Of a stretch of 64,000 nt of DNA, positions 11,149-23,194 are shown one piece after another. The notes beneath the pieces were generated by a model. The model was not told the origin of the DNA, did not search any database, and saw nothing but the letters and a program-made list of their open reading frames with translations. Position 1 is the stretch's first letter. Each line of letters begins with the position of its first letter. Position numbers and translations under genes: made by a program. The DNA lies in assembly GCF_963576545.1 (NCBI RefSeq), contig NC_083638.1, positions 2,297,619 through 2,361,618 of the forward strand. Reading direction: 5' to 3'. Source of the DNA: Limanda limanda (Eukaryota; Chordata; Actinopteri; Pleuronectiformes; Pleuronectidae).

Positions 11149-11901
11149 CTTATAAATAGGGTTGCAAATGGGCGGAAACTTTCTGGTAAATCCCGGAAAC
11201 TTTCCATGGGAAGTTTAGCTTGGGAATTTGGGGAATTTTGAAAAAAAACCTCCACTGTGCATTCCTCCATCACATGCACAGATAACTCCCAGCATCCTTC
11301 ACTCTACAGCAGGGCTATTGAGGCCTGCTGTAGAGTGCAGGACTAGTCAGGTAAGTTTCCATGATATTACTGGGGAAAATATATTAGCATGCTGATTGAG
11401 GATTGTTCATCTGTTCATCTAGACTATTTCCATTCATGTATCCATCAATTGTAAAATATGTTTACAGACGATTCCAATTGTTTGGCTAACTATTTATATC
11501 TCTGGCATTGCATTAGTGTTTTTTTACAAACTTTTTTCTCATCTTATTCTACAGAACAATGTCATGTGCACTATCTCATGTGTGGAGACATTTCACCTCA
11601 TCCAATGTAGAAGGAAAGGCTGTGTACATTTACAAATACTGTGCAAAGACCTATGTTAAGAATGACACAACGATGCAGAAGCATATAGTCAAGTGCCCAA
11701 AGTTTCCTCAGGGCTCAAATCAGCCAATGACAAAACAAAATGTTTATATTTATGTCTGTATATGACAAGGTTAATACAGTTAGTATAAATTACCCACAAC
11801 ATTTCCAGTTTATTCCCGGTAATTCCTGTTAATTCCCGTTAATTCCCATGGAAAGTTTCCAACTTTGAATATTAACAGCATTTTGCAACCCTACATATAA
11901 A
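11149..11901. mobile_element. Non-autonomous hAT-type DNA transposon with target-site duplication
   Basis: The element spans 11157-11893 (737 bp). Its ends are TAGGGTTGCAAA (left) and the reverse complement TTTGCAACCCTA (right). It is flanked by 8-bp near-identical duplications, CTTATAAA at 11149-11156 and CATATAAA at 11894-11901, the size expected for hAT elements. Internal sub-terminal words (GGAAACTTTCCATGGGAA and CCCATGGAAAGTTTCC) are also inverted. It contains an open frame with a degenerate BED finger (listed separately) and a 13-bp inverted repeat around 11300-11338. No transposase catalytic region is present. Confidence 0.85.
11559..11765 (+). pseudogene. BED zinc-finger remnant of a hAT transposase
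   Basis: The 68-codon frame contains VWRHFTSS near residue 8 and YKYCAKTYVKNDTTMQKHI followed by VKC, the typical BED-finger order found at the N terminus of hAT transposases (W..F, CxxC, HxxxxC). The first zinc-binding Cys of the CxxC pair is Tyr here, so the finger should not fold normally. The frame stops shortly after the finger, and no hAT dimerisation domain or RNase-H-like catalytic core follows. It lies inside the 737-bp element, whose ends are still intact, so it is a passenger remnant and not a host gene. Confidence 0.75.
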
Positions 11902-14010
11902 TCACCAGCACCTTGATTTTGAGACATTAGTGTTATTATGGTAAACACACTGTGCCTGAGCTCAGCTGGTGTCGGGCTCCTGGTGGATCACCCCCCCCCC
12001 CACCCCAGGGATCAGGCTGTGATTCACAGACCCCGGGGGTCAACTCTGGTCTCAGTGCTGTGGTTTTCAGCTCACATCGAATCCTTGAAGCAGAGCAGAA
12101 TCCTGCAGACCTGGACCAGCAGAGAACCAGACCTGGACCAGCAGAGAACCGGGTCCGGAATCAGTGGGTTGAAAACACCACCAACGACTAGTGATGACCA
12201 ACAATCAGTGACCTGCTGCAGGAACGTGAGGAAGCAGGAAGGAGACAACGTGACGTCAGTCTTCAAACGAGCCTCGGAGTTCACACATCTTCTGTTTCCA
12301 GACTTTCAACCTTTCTCCAGAGAAATGGAAAGGAAAGAACCAGAGAAATGGAAAAGAAAGAACTCAAGATCCACTCCCTCCTTTAATATTTGACATTATC
12401 AGGTTAAATCTGCTCCAAGGTCAAAAGCTTTGGTTTAAAACTGATCAGTTTCCTTTTGGTCTCTAGAACACGCCGTGGTCACTTCCTGTATTGATTAGTG
12501 AAACGCCATCCTTAGAGTTTAACCCACAAGATGCTGCAACGACTCCACATCGTCCAAAACTCTGCAACTGGATTTAGAACCAACGTTCTTCAGACCTGTG
12601 AGACGTCTGCTTTCATCATGTGATGAGCTCCGACACCTGTCAGCCAATCAGAGAGGAGGTAACAGAATATTAAGACATGGTGATGAGGTGATGAAGAACA
12701 ACCTGGTCACTGTGGGCGGAGTCTCAGCCGGCGGAGGCGTGGCCAGACGCTCCCTGGTCGGTGGCGTTTTGCACCCGGCTGCTCTCGGGCGGCGAGGTCG
12801 ACCCGGAGCTGGAGCTCGTCAGAAAGCAACAGACAGACAGGTGTGGGTGGGGGGGTAGAGGAGGTGGGGACGACATGTCAGTGAAGTATTTATGGGATAT
12901 GTTTATGTTCGTCACATCATGATAAGATGAGAGGGGGGGGGGCTGACGAGCTGCAGCACGCTTCCCGCCGCCTTCAGGTTTTCCCACCTTGTGCAGATTG
13001 GGTGTGTTTGTTTCGCTCTGTCTGCAGCGGAGGAGGGGCGGGTGGAGTTAGGATCAGACGCTTGCAGTGAAACTCATGTTCCCTCTTCTCACCTGTAATG
13101 TCCTCACCTGACCAGCAGGACGTCTGGAGCTTCAGAGTCAGATCCTCAGATTCAAACAGACTCAAATCAGAAGCAGATTCATGAAGGACGAACGTGTCAT
13201 GTGATCCAACGCGTGTTTACGTCCTGATCCTCGTGGTCACCTGTCGTCAGTCGGAAGGTTCACGCCCCCTCCTCCACCAACCTTGTGAGAATCTATTCTG
13301 TTATCAGGAACATCTCATCAGACTCTGGGGCCCCATGCATAAAGCAACCTGAGGGCCCCAGACATCTGCATGTTTAACCTCCCCTGGTGTAACGGCCCTG
13401 AGGGAGGAACCAGAGGGCGTGTCTCCGGTGGGCGTGTCTACGGTGGGCGTGTCTCAGGTGTGAGAAGCGACTGCTCGTTAAGAACCTCCGCAGGAAGTTA
13501 GCGCAGCTCCTGCTGTAACAAGAGCAAAGAGCAGCACGCTGATGGACAGATGGTTCCACGGGTCCGGAGCTGATGGTCCCAGCAGCAGATCATGTGACCA
13601 GTCTCTGTGGGCCGCCGCTCAGTGGGGGGGGGGGGGGGGCGGCCACCTTCCCCCCACATCCCTCGTCCAATCAGGGAGCAGACCAACTGGGTGAAGGGTG
13701 GCAGCCGGCCCAATCGGCTCGCTCCTGTTGCTCAAGCGGCCTGCTGCTTCCCCGGGCGCCTCCTCCTCCTCCTCCTCCTCCGTGCAGCACGCCAAGCGGC
13801 CCGATGTGGCGTGGCGTGCTCGCTGCCTTCACGCTCCATCGAGCAGGAGGATATTCAAAACCTGGTGATGCAACGTAAGTGCAGCTCCACTGGCACCAAC
13901 GCACACCAGGAGCGACAGTGATTAATGATGTGCGTGTGTGTAATTTAATTCATCATGTTGTGGTGACAGACATTTGTTCATAGGGTTGAATAGGGGCTCA
14001 CCTCTGGAGA
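11902..14010. other. Intergenic, no gene seen
   Basis: Mixed unique sequence with C- or G-mononucleotide runs (11993-12001, 12932-12940, 13624-13639). A 22-bp tandem pair of CTGGACCAGCAGAGAACC-like words lies near 12110-12150. Three copies of GTGGGCGTGTCT-like words lie near 13417-13455. A (TCC) tract lies near 13759-13780. Several open frames of 60-150 codons exist but none matches a family I know. Confidence 0.45.
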
Positions 14011-14012
14011 CG

Positions 14013-14058
14013 TGTGCTTGTTTGTGTGTTTGTGTGTGTTTGTGTGTGTGTGTGTGTT

Positions 14059-14104
<46 letters not shown>

Positions 14105-14126
14105 TGAGTGTATGTGTGTGTGTGTG
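14013..14126. repeat. (TG)n microsatellite with TTTG interruptions
   Basis: Imperfect TG repeat of about 110 bp. Confidence 0.95.
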
Positions 14127-14520
14127 AGGGCAGCTGGGTTCATACAGTCGGTAAATGAACTTGTAACCTTCATTCTGTGATTCACACCTGACTGGATTCA
14201 GGTGTGAATGAGAGGATTTGAACTTCTCGTCTCTTTCCGGCTCCGTGACCTTGGGCTCGTCACTGAAGGTCAAACTGTGCTTGTTTCTCTGGGATTGAAG
14301 AGTGAAGGAACTTGTGACGCAGCTGATAACTCGGAGACCTTCTTTTCTTTATCTCCTTCCCTCTTCTCTTTTACCTCATCTTTTTTAAACGTGCTCTTCC
14401 CTTTCTCCATCATCGTGATGTTTGACCCGACCTGACCTCAGAGGAGGCCGGTGGTGCAGAAAAGAGAGTTTCAACAAAGTTTAAAGTCTGAACTGAGACA
14501 CTCAGAGTGGAGCTGTGGGA

Positions 14521-14720
14521 TCCAGGTCCCGCCCATAGTGAGTCTCAGCTTGTTATAACTTATTAAAACCAAACTGATCAGAAACTTGAACAAACATCAG
14601 TGAGATAAGAACGACCTGATATGACAGAAACCATCTTTGACAAACTTATATTCAACATCTACTTAGATCTGTAGTTTGGTCCATGTCCCATCTGCTAACA
14701 TGGAGGAGGCAGTGAGAAGA
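14521..14720 (+). repeat. Dispersed fish repeat, copy 2 (longest)
   Basis: Shares AAACCAAACTGATCAGAAACTTGAACAAACATCAG with copy 1, then continues with TTGGTCCATGTCCCATCTGCTAACATGGAGGAGGC. That second part also occurs at 17272-17310 and, in the other orientation, near 16370-16400. It starts with GGTCCCGCCCATA, also seen at 49610. Confidence 0.72.
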
Positions 14721-15515
14721 TCCCAGAACGATAACAAGCGAGCGGCGCCCGGCTGCTCTGAGCTCCAGGAGGCACTCATCATCTTCTTCTCATCTCTAAA
14801 CACGTCGTGTGTTACGATGCTTTTGGGAAAACTCGGCTCAGAAAACGGATTTTATTGTTTTGAGACGTTGAAGTGAATCTTCCGTTGTCTCGTTCTTATG
14901 AAGGTGAAGATTTCTCTAGTTCTATTCAGAATCGCTGGAAACAAAATTTCCCATAATTCACCGTGACAGCACCAGAGCCTTGTCCGCAGGTCAGAGGCCA
15001 CGCCCCCTCACGCTCACACACTGTTTCAGTTTTTGTATTTCACTCTCCACGGTCTTGTCTTAATTTAACGCAGCTCAGCGTGGAGGGCGTCGCCTCGTGA
15101 TTCACGAGCTTCCTCGTTCACTGCCGAACTCCCATGATGCTCTAAATCCTCTCTGACAGCCCCCCCCCGCCCCCCCCACCCCCCCGACACGAATAAACCT
15201 CTGCTCCCTTCCAACGCTCTGGCACCAGAACGCTGCGGCGTGGAGCTCCAGCACCGAACCTGAGCCCCAGAGTCCAGGAGCCTTCAGGAGGTGGAAGCTT
15301 CCTCTGGGGCTCGGTGTGGCGCCCGAGGTCTGAGGGAGGAGAAGAAGAAGAAGAGACGCCACCGAGCGTCTGCACGCAGGAAACGCTCTGATGTCACTTC
15401 CCTCAGCGGGTCATCAGATACATGAACTGTTCTCTGAGCTCAGGATCAGTGTGAGAACTGGAAGGTGACAATAGGGTGAGATGGTGGTTAGGCCGGAAAA
15501 CGGGAATCCAGAGGC

Positions 15516-15517
<2 letters not shown>

Positions 15518-15588
<71 letters not shown>

Positions 15589-15725
15589 CTTTACTTAGTC
15601 AAGTATCATCGTTGTGTGTGGATGATACAAATGCTCATAATCTGACTTCATGATCACTGAGGATTAACAGCAAATGAGTCTGTAACTTAATAAGGTTTCT
15701 CTGTTAAATCAGAGTCACTGACGTC

Positions 15726-15778
<53 letters not shown>

Positions 15779-15957
15779 ATAGATAATAGATGGTTTATTG
15801 ATTATTAGAATACTCCGTGCAGCGCTGTGATCCTAGGGTGTGATGAATCTGTCGTCAGGTGATTAGAGTCACTCTCCGGATACCGGGCGGAATAATTAGA
15901 TCAGTGGCGTCAGGACTCCACCCACTGCCTGAGGGCGTGCAGGTCAGCTGGAGAGGT

Positions 15958-16028
<71 letters not shown>
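15518..16028. repeat. Cluster of three (CA)/(TG) microsatellites
   Basis: CA tract 15518-15588, CA tract 15729-15775, and TG tract 15960-16028, separated by unique DNA. The CA and TG orientation flips between the second and third. Confidence 0.93.
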
Positions 16029-16269
16029 CAGCTGCTTCCACACATGAAGTGTAAACCTGAAGTCATCATCCAGAGAAGCTCTGTGCTCGTCTGAATGAAC
16101 CAAAGTAATTTAACGTCTTTGTTCCGTCTGGTAGAACATTGAGACATCTCTATCTTCGCTCCTCCACTAGATGGCGCTGTCTCCTCCCAGACGTCACCTG
16201 CACCAAACACTTTGTCTTTAACACGTCCGGATGTAGAAAAGCATCGGAACGTAACGTTAGCCTGTGTTA

Positions 16270-16420
16270 CTGTTTATGGTCAGAACATGGACTGTAAATA
16301 TAAAGATGGACGACATAACGGCTTAAATCATCTGATTCGCCCCCTGGTGGCTGGCTGCAGTATAGCTCATTTGTCCCGCCTCCTCCATGTAAGCAGATGG
16401 GAGTTCTGCTGAACAAAGTG
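16270..16420 (-). repeat. Dispersed fish repeat related to copies 1-2, inverted
   Basis: GACGACATAACGGCTTAAATC, CCCCTGGTGGCTGGCTGCAGTA and CCCGCCTCCTCCATGTAAGCAGATGGGA form a pattern I know from many fish genomes. The CCTCCATGT...GCAGATGGGA part is the reverse complement of the end of copy 2. Confidence 0.6.
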
Positions 16421-17149
16421 TCTCAATGATAATAACTTTATTCATGAAGCACTTTTCTCTGATCTCCTGGTTCTGTCCACGATGAAGAGACTCATCGGTG
16501 GCCAATCAGATTCCAGCCGACCATGTGACTCCAGGTTCCAGCTGCTCCAGTTTCTCTGATTCTCTCTGAGTTCACTTTAGTCAGATTGTCCTGAGATGAC
16601 GTGTGTTCTTCTCACTGCTGAAAACCCCCAGAGCTTTAATCTGTAAACAGATAATTTCCCTAAACCTGGAACATGAGGAAGTTAACATGCAACAGTTTAG
16701 TAGAATCTGCAGTTTGTGAGCGTGTTTCTCTCGATGCCTCCGACGTGTCCGACTGTCACCTCCGCTCCAGCCGCCGCCGCGTGAATGAAAAGTGTCTTTA
16801 CGAGCAGACGGGTCATAAAGCGACTGAGTTTAATGATGTCAAAGGTCACAGAGTGCGCTCGGTGACAGCGTATCGCAGCTCTGGTCTGCCAGGGGAGATA
16901 AGACGAGGCCGAGGTGACACTCAGATCGGTTTTATCTCTCAGGATCAGATCTGTTCTGTTCTCTCTCTAATTTGTGATCAAATAAAACCAGAAACCTTTG
17001 AGCAGCTGGATTCATAAACGCTGTCACGTCTGGTTTAACGAGCAGACGTGACCAGGGCGTCTGGACGGGAGGGGGCGGTTCCCTCTGTGACCTTTACCAC
17101 ACTAAGAATAATAACTTAACATTAATGAACTTTAAAAATGTGTTATTAA

Positions 17150-17310
17150 CTCATGAAGCCTTTTCAGACTTGACAGTATATACAGACAATTAGCATACAT
17201 CCGCTGATAAGAACCTGAAATGACAGAAACCAACTTTTGGAAACATTAATTTAACATCTAATTTGATTTTTTGGTTTGGTTCATTTCCCGTCTGCTAACC
17301 TGGAGGAGGC
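17150..17310 (+). repeat. Dispersed fish repeat, copy 3 (diverged)
   Basis: GATAAGAACCTGAAATGACAGAAACCAAC and GGTTCATTTCCCGTCTGCTAACCTGGAGGAGGC align with 14600-14710 with several differences and gaps. Confidence 0.65.
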
Positions 17311-18059
17311 GGAGTTTGGTTTCTCTTCCCTTTAAGAAGCCGTCATGTCTTCCATCTTTATTTACACTCGCTGGTTTTCTATGTATTTCACAGATTAGTT
17401 TGTTTCACTGGTTTTGGATCCAGACGAATGTCGGAGAATTTGTTTGTTGGGTCAAAGTTTGAAGCTGAACTCTGCACGAGGTCAATGACAGCGAGTCTGA
17501 GACAGGAAGTGAATACATCTCGGCTCCTGCGCTGGTGACGTGGCGGCGGCGTGGAGGTGATCAGAGCCGCCGCTCACCTGTGTGAACCGAGCGGTAAAAA
17601 CTAAAAGTTAGTGAGCGTGAGCCAATCAGAGAGAAGGAGCAGCTTCCCCCAGTCCCCCCCGACCGGCGTCCATCTGCTGACTCGTCAGGGACGCCGGCCC
17701 CAGCTGCAGTGACCCCTCCGCAGACAGGCGGGTGGAGAGGAATGAGGACACGAGGACGCCACACTTCCAGCGTTGCTCAAAGGTCCCAGGGCAGTCGTTT
17801 ATCCCCCCCCACTCAGCCGGGGGGGCCACTGGTCTCTGCTGTACAGAGGTGAGGCAGCTGCAGCATCGTGAACCCGATGACTCCAAATGTTGACACGAGT
17901 GGTGACAGATTTCTTCTTCGTTGGTTAAAAAGAGAGTTCTCTGCCCGGCTCCGGTTCAGGAATAATCTCCGATCAGCTGCAGGAGAACTGAGGAGAAGTT
18001 TAGAAACTATAGTGTCTCTTGCTTCTTACTACGGCGTCGGTTCATATACACAGATCCAC

Positions 18060-18946
18060 CTCAGACTACCTGAGTCCACTTGAGTCTACCTGAATCCACT
18101 TGAGTCTACCTGAGTCCACCTGAGTCTACCTGAATCCTCTTGAGTTTATCTGAGTCTACTTGAATCCACTTGAGTCTACATGAGTCTACCTGAATCCACT
18201 TGAGTCTACCTGAATCCACTTGAGTCTACGTGAGTCCACCTCAGACTACCTGAAACCACTTGAGTCTACATAAGTTTACCTGAATCCACTTGAGTCTACA
18301 TGAGTCTACCTGAGTCCACTTGAGTTTATCTGAGTCTACGTGAGTTTATCTGAGTCTACCTGAATCCACTTGAGTCTACGTGAGTCTACCTCAGACTACC
18401 TGAATCCACTTGTGTCTACATAAGTCTACCTGAGTCTACGTGAGTTTATCTGAATCTACTTGAATCCACTTGAGTCTACATGAGTCTGCGTGAGTTTACC
18501 TGAATCCACTTGAGTTTATTTGAATCTACTTTAGTCTACATGAGTCTTTCTGAGTCTACCTGAATCCACTTGAGTCTACTTGAGTCCACTTGAATCCACA
18601 TGAATCCACTTGAGTCTACCTGAGTTTATCTGATTCTACATGAGTCTATATGAATCCATTTGAGTCTACTTGAGTCTATCTGAATCCACATGAATCCACT
18701 TGAGTCTACCCGAGTCTATCTGAATCTACCTGAATCCACCTGAGTCTACCTGAATCCACTTGAGTCTACTTGAGCCTACATGAATCCACTTGAGTCTACT
18801 TGAATCTACCCGAGTCTAGGTGAGTTTATCTGAGTCTATGTGAGTTTATCTGAACCCAACTGAATCCCCTTGAGTCTACCTGAATCCACTTGAGTCTACC
18901 TGAATCCACTTGAGTCTACTTGAGTCTACTTGAGTCTACCTGCTGC
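18060..18946. repeat. Minisatellite, 10-bp unit TGAGTCTACC / TGAATCCACT, about 88 copies
   Basis: The whole interval is built from 10-bp words beginning TGAG or TGAA and ending in ACC, ACT, ACA, ACG or ATC. Two main variants alternate, giving a loose 20-bp higher-order period (TGAGTCTACCTGAATCCACT). There is no coding content. Confidence 0.93.
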
Positions 18947-19577
18947 CAGGTGAGACAGAGAGAGAGACAGAAACAGGCCGGTGTCTCTTTATCGCTGTGT
19001 AAAGACGTTCTGTCCTCTCAGATCTGGAAACGACTGTGACACAGATCACAGGACTCACCAAGCCTCGGCCTGACCGGCTCTGTGTGTGTACCCAGGTCAT
19101 TGAGACGCTATCTGCAGGTTAATATTTAGACTGCACAGATCTGAATGGAACAGGACCTGAGGAGCAGCCAGAGCTTCACCCCCCCGCCCCGCCTCTGTTT
19201 ACTCTGATTAATTATTCACACGAGGCAGCAGACCAGGGCGTCGGCCGCGCTGCAAACAGACAAGAGTCACAGGAGGTTCCAGTCGTGAGCTGGATTCAGC
19301 TAGGCCGGACTCTCACTCAACGTGGTAAAGTGATTCAAGTCATTTCTCTGGAACAGGAACTATTTAATTAGTCCTTCAGACCAGCGACACCTAGTGGCCA
19401 GAGGCAGTATGAGGTCCCTAGGATGAATTGAGTAGATTTCTGTGGACAAAGGTCGAAGGTCAGGGTGGAGTTTGTCGTCTAATATTATGTCAATCTGCCC
19501 TTAGAGATATTCTGCAAATTGTCACCAGTCGTCCCTTGAGAGGTCAAAGGTCAAGGTTACAGTGAACTCATGATATT

Positions 19578-19802
19578 GTGAATATAATATGTCAGGAACA
19601 CGTGGAGGGACTGGACCTGCACTGGTTACAACCACAGGATGATAAATCTGACCAGAGCAACGTGATGTGTGGCGTTCCCCACGGATCGATCCCTGGTCCT
19701 CTCCCATTTAACATTTTCATTATTTCATTAGGCCTCATTCTACAAAACAGAATCCAAAACTTAAATCATTCTGCAAACAGAATATGGTATGACTCCATTT
19801 GA
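19578..19802 (+). pseudogene. LINE reverse-transcriptase fragment
   Basis: The frame contains SDQSNVMCGVPHGSIPGPLP followed by FNIFII. This matches the conserved RT block 'GVPQGSxLGPLLFxxYI' of CR1/L2-like non-LTR retrotransposons. About 20 residues later, where the catalytic Y/F-ADD box should be, the sequence reads HSANRIWYDS, so the catalytic aspartates are lost. Gln is His and Leu is Pro within the GVPQGSxLGPLL motif. The fragment is 75 codons, with no recognisable endonuclease or tail around it. It is a dead, 5'- and 3'-truncated copy. Confidence 0.75.
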
Positions 19803-20242
19803 CTTCAGTCCCAGATTCTCAGATTAAATGTGTGCGACTGATTCTCTGGAAACTAAATGATTCACTGGTTGATTCTAATCTCCACAGATTCAGACTCGAC
19901 TCAAACACTTCCCACTGAATCGAACTCTGATGATCTGATCCAGCTCCTGGAGGCCGGAGGAGGAGGAAGGAAACGTCTCTGGACTCAAACTGTCTCAGAG
20001 TGTGAATCTAATAAATTAGATTTAAACGAAGACGAAGCTTCGAGCAGAAGAAGAAATCCCACTGAAGGAAAATATTCATGCGTCGTTTGAAAAGAAAACA
20101 TGAGCTGATTTAATTTGGACTCACTCACAGGAACCGAGATGATGTCAACTTTAAAAAATATCAGATTAGAAAATGTGCACAGATGAATATTGGACTCATG
20201 AGGTTAAAATCTAAAGTCTTATTTCAACAAGACCTTAAAGCA

Positions 20243-20244
20243 CA

Positions 20245-20294
<50 letters not shown>

Positions 20295-20295
20295 C
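20243..20295. repeat. (AC)n microsatellite
   Basis: About 25 CA dinucleotides. Confidence 0.95.
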
Positions 20296-20876
20296 ACAGG
20301 TTATCATGTAATCCACCATCTTCAGATTGTTTCCTTGTGTTTTGTGACACCGAGGTTCTAAGAATCCTGAACCTGAACGGAACCAGTTTGAGATGCAGAG
20401 TCCCACTGGAGGAGGAGGGGACAGAGGGACATATTGGACGTCCTGAGGACAGACGACCTGCAGCGGCAGCGGCCTCGGCCTCGGCTCGGGGGGGGGGGGG
20501 GGGGGTCGGAGGAGGAGATGAAGAGCACATGTCTCCGGGATCTCGCTCAGCACGACAGAACATTCCCATCGCTGTAGCTCATCCAGCGTCGGATCAGCTC
20601 GGCTCCGAGCGTTTGTCTTGTTTATTACTTGTGAAACCTGGAATAAATCAGCGGCGTGGAGAGCGGCGCTGCCAAGCTCCCAGCGCCGGGGTCGCCCTCC
20701 GCCATCAATCAGAAACACAGGAGACTCTATTCCCGCTCTAATTCATCCTGACAAGCGAAGCCTGAACCTGTCAATCACACGGCTCCTGATTGCTTACAGA
20801 TATCTGGAAGTTTGACAGTTTCCTCCGAACCGCGGCCGTTTGATCGATCCTCGGTATAAACAGTTTCACCTTCGGC

Positions 20877-20953
20877 CTCCTCTTCCTCCTCCTCTTCCTC
20901 CTCCTCCTCCTCCTCCTCCTCTTCCTCCTCTTCCTCCTCCTCCTCCTCCTCAG
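20877..20953. repeat. (TCC)n/(TTCC) trinucleotide tract
   Basis: Imperfect CCT/TCC repeat. It yields poly-Pro or poly-Glu frames that are not genes. A related GAGGAAGAG-rich duplication lies at 21135-21220 (two copies of a ~33-bp unit containing GAGCACTGAGGAGGAAGAG-like words). Confidence 0.9.
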
Positions 20954-21239
20954 CAAACACGTCCTCTGACCCTCCAGAGGTTTCTCTGTGTTCGACCAAC
21001 AGAGAGACTCATCCGTCAAACTGTGATCGAGTCCAAACACAAACTCAGTCAAACTCTGGAACCCGACGCAGGACTCTTCTTCTCCTGCTTCACATCGTGT
21101 ACCAACAGATTTAACCAGAAACATGTTCATGAACCAAGCGAGGAAGAGGAGTCAGCACTGAGGAGGAAGAGTGAGGAAGAGGAGCGAGCACTGAGGAGGA
21201 AGAGCGAGGAAGAGGAGTGAGGAGCGAGGTTGTAATGTA

Positions 21240-22430
21240 GAGAAACTCAGTTTTCACAGGAAGTCGTTAGATAAAATAACAACAACAGATGAAAGATAAA
21301 ACAGACGAGGAAGAGGAGCGAGGAAGATGTAAATCCACAGGTTGGACCGACAGGAGCTGCAGGGGCAGGTGTGAATGATCATGAGACTGGAAGCCAAAAT
21401 GACTGATGAGTTAGAAATTTCAAAATAAAACAGGAAACCGGATGTGGAAGTTTAGCAGGAAGTAACAGACGAAGACTACCAGATAAAGCTCCTCCCTCTG
21501 AGGAATGTCTACGTCCAATCAGCTTCTCCGATGGTCTGAACAACGTTAAGTGAGAAGAGGTCTCGAGTCTAAACCAGATCCTGATCCGGGTCGGTTCAGT
21601 CTTCTCACACTCAGGAGGTCAAAGGTCACCTAACCCTCGGGTGGGTGCGTGTGATGAATGTTACTCGTACTGAGGCCGTCACAGCTGTCGTTGATGACAT
21701 CATTGATGACATCATGCGTTTCCATAACGGTGATAATTGTAAAATCAAAGACTAAAACGAGAAGGAGTGAGACGTCTGAAGTCGAGGATCTCGTGTGAAG
21801 CAGAAGGTTGAGTTGAGGATTTCTCAGGTCGAGCAGAACATCTGTCTCCATCAGGATCTCTGCTGGACAATGAGCAGATGTTCTGATGAATCCAGATGTG
21901 CTGCTGTTTTTCAGTGTGTCCGTCACAGTCTAACGTCCCCTCTCTGTGTCACTCATTGGTTCCTACTGAAGATGTAAAAACATAATTTTATATGGGACCC
22001 CTTGTCCATACATATTGTTGTAAATATGTATAAATAATTAACAGTTCCCTCGTGTTTGAGCGTCCGTCCAGATTTTTACAAATAACTTCAAAAGTCCAGA
22101 TTTTGTGAAACGATGACGTCACAGTTTACGTCACACCAGCTAATTACACGTTAGCAGCTACATGTAGCTTCACTGCAGCACATCACCGACGTTCACAGTC
22201 GTCGGCATCGAACAGTGACACCAGCGTTCCTTTCTGATACCCGACAGATCGTGGACCTAGACATTATCGCCACCTACTGGCCCAGTTTATTACAATATTA
22301 GAGCATGTCCGTTTAAAATAATACAAAGTCGTATAAATCAGGCCTAAAGCAGCTGCTGTAGTTTCATGACACAAACACTAGGGGAGCTGCAGGATAGGAC
22401 GAGATGCAAACTGTATTTCCACAATTAACG
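21240..22430. other. Intergenic, no gene seen
   Basis: Unique-looking sequence with no exon I recognise. TGATGACATCATTGATGACATCAT, a short duplicated CRE-like word, lies at 21691-21714. Confidence 0.45.
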
Positions 22431-22503
22431 TAAATGTTGAGTAAACGCCAGCGGGTTGTGACCACGGCTGTTTACGGGTTAAAGGTCAGAAACTGTTTCC
22501 TGT

Positions 22504-22504
<1 letters not shown>

Positions 22505-22543
<39 letters not shown>

Positions 22544-22638
22544 GTGTGTGTCTTTGTGGTGGACATCGTTCGGTGGCTTCTCTCTGTCAGATGCTGAAGA
22601 AGAAAACAGGGGAAACAAGAGCAGAACATGTTTTCCAG

Positions 22639-22689
<51 letters not shown>

Positions 22690-22848
22690 GCGGCTGCCAG
22701 CTTCTCGGAGGAGGTGGATTTTGGATTTTAAACAAACGCATCTTGGCGACGGACGACGAAGCCATCGCTCAAGTTTATGTTTGAACACGTCCACGCATCT
22801 GGTCAGTGAGAGAGAGCAAAGCATCGTGGGAAGAAGGAGGTCACTGTT

Positions 22849-22919
<71 letters not shown>

Positions 22920-22940
22920 AGACACACAAACACACACACA
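22505..22940. repeat. Cluster of three (TG)/(CA) microsatellites
   Basis: TG tracts at 22505-22550 and 22639-22687 and a CA tract at 22849-22940. The last two can pair as long inverted simple repeats separated by about 160 bp. Confidence 0.93.
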
Positions 22941-23194
22941 CCTTACATGTTAGCAAGTAAAATAAAAGGTAAAGTTCTTTTCAAAATAAAAGTCTGAGGT
23001 TGTGCTGTTGCATTAAAAATATACATTTTTCTTGAGAGTCTGTCTATTGAGGTGTGTGTGTGTGCTGTTGTGTTACTGTAGTAGTTTGTGTGTTTGTGTG
23101 TGTAGGTGTAAATGTCAGACATTCATTTGCCTGATGACTTGATGTGGGTTGACTCGTTGGAGTGTGGAGAGTCTGACTAGAGTCCGACAGGATC

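Noticed and set aside
16673..17017. 114-codon frame starting MRKLTCNS
   Set aside because: No recognisable domain, no promoter or splice context, and a composition typical of chance frames here.
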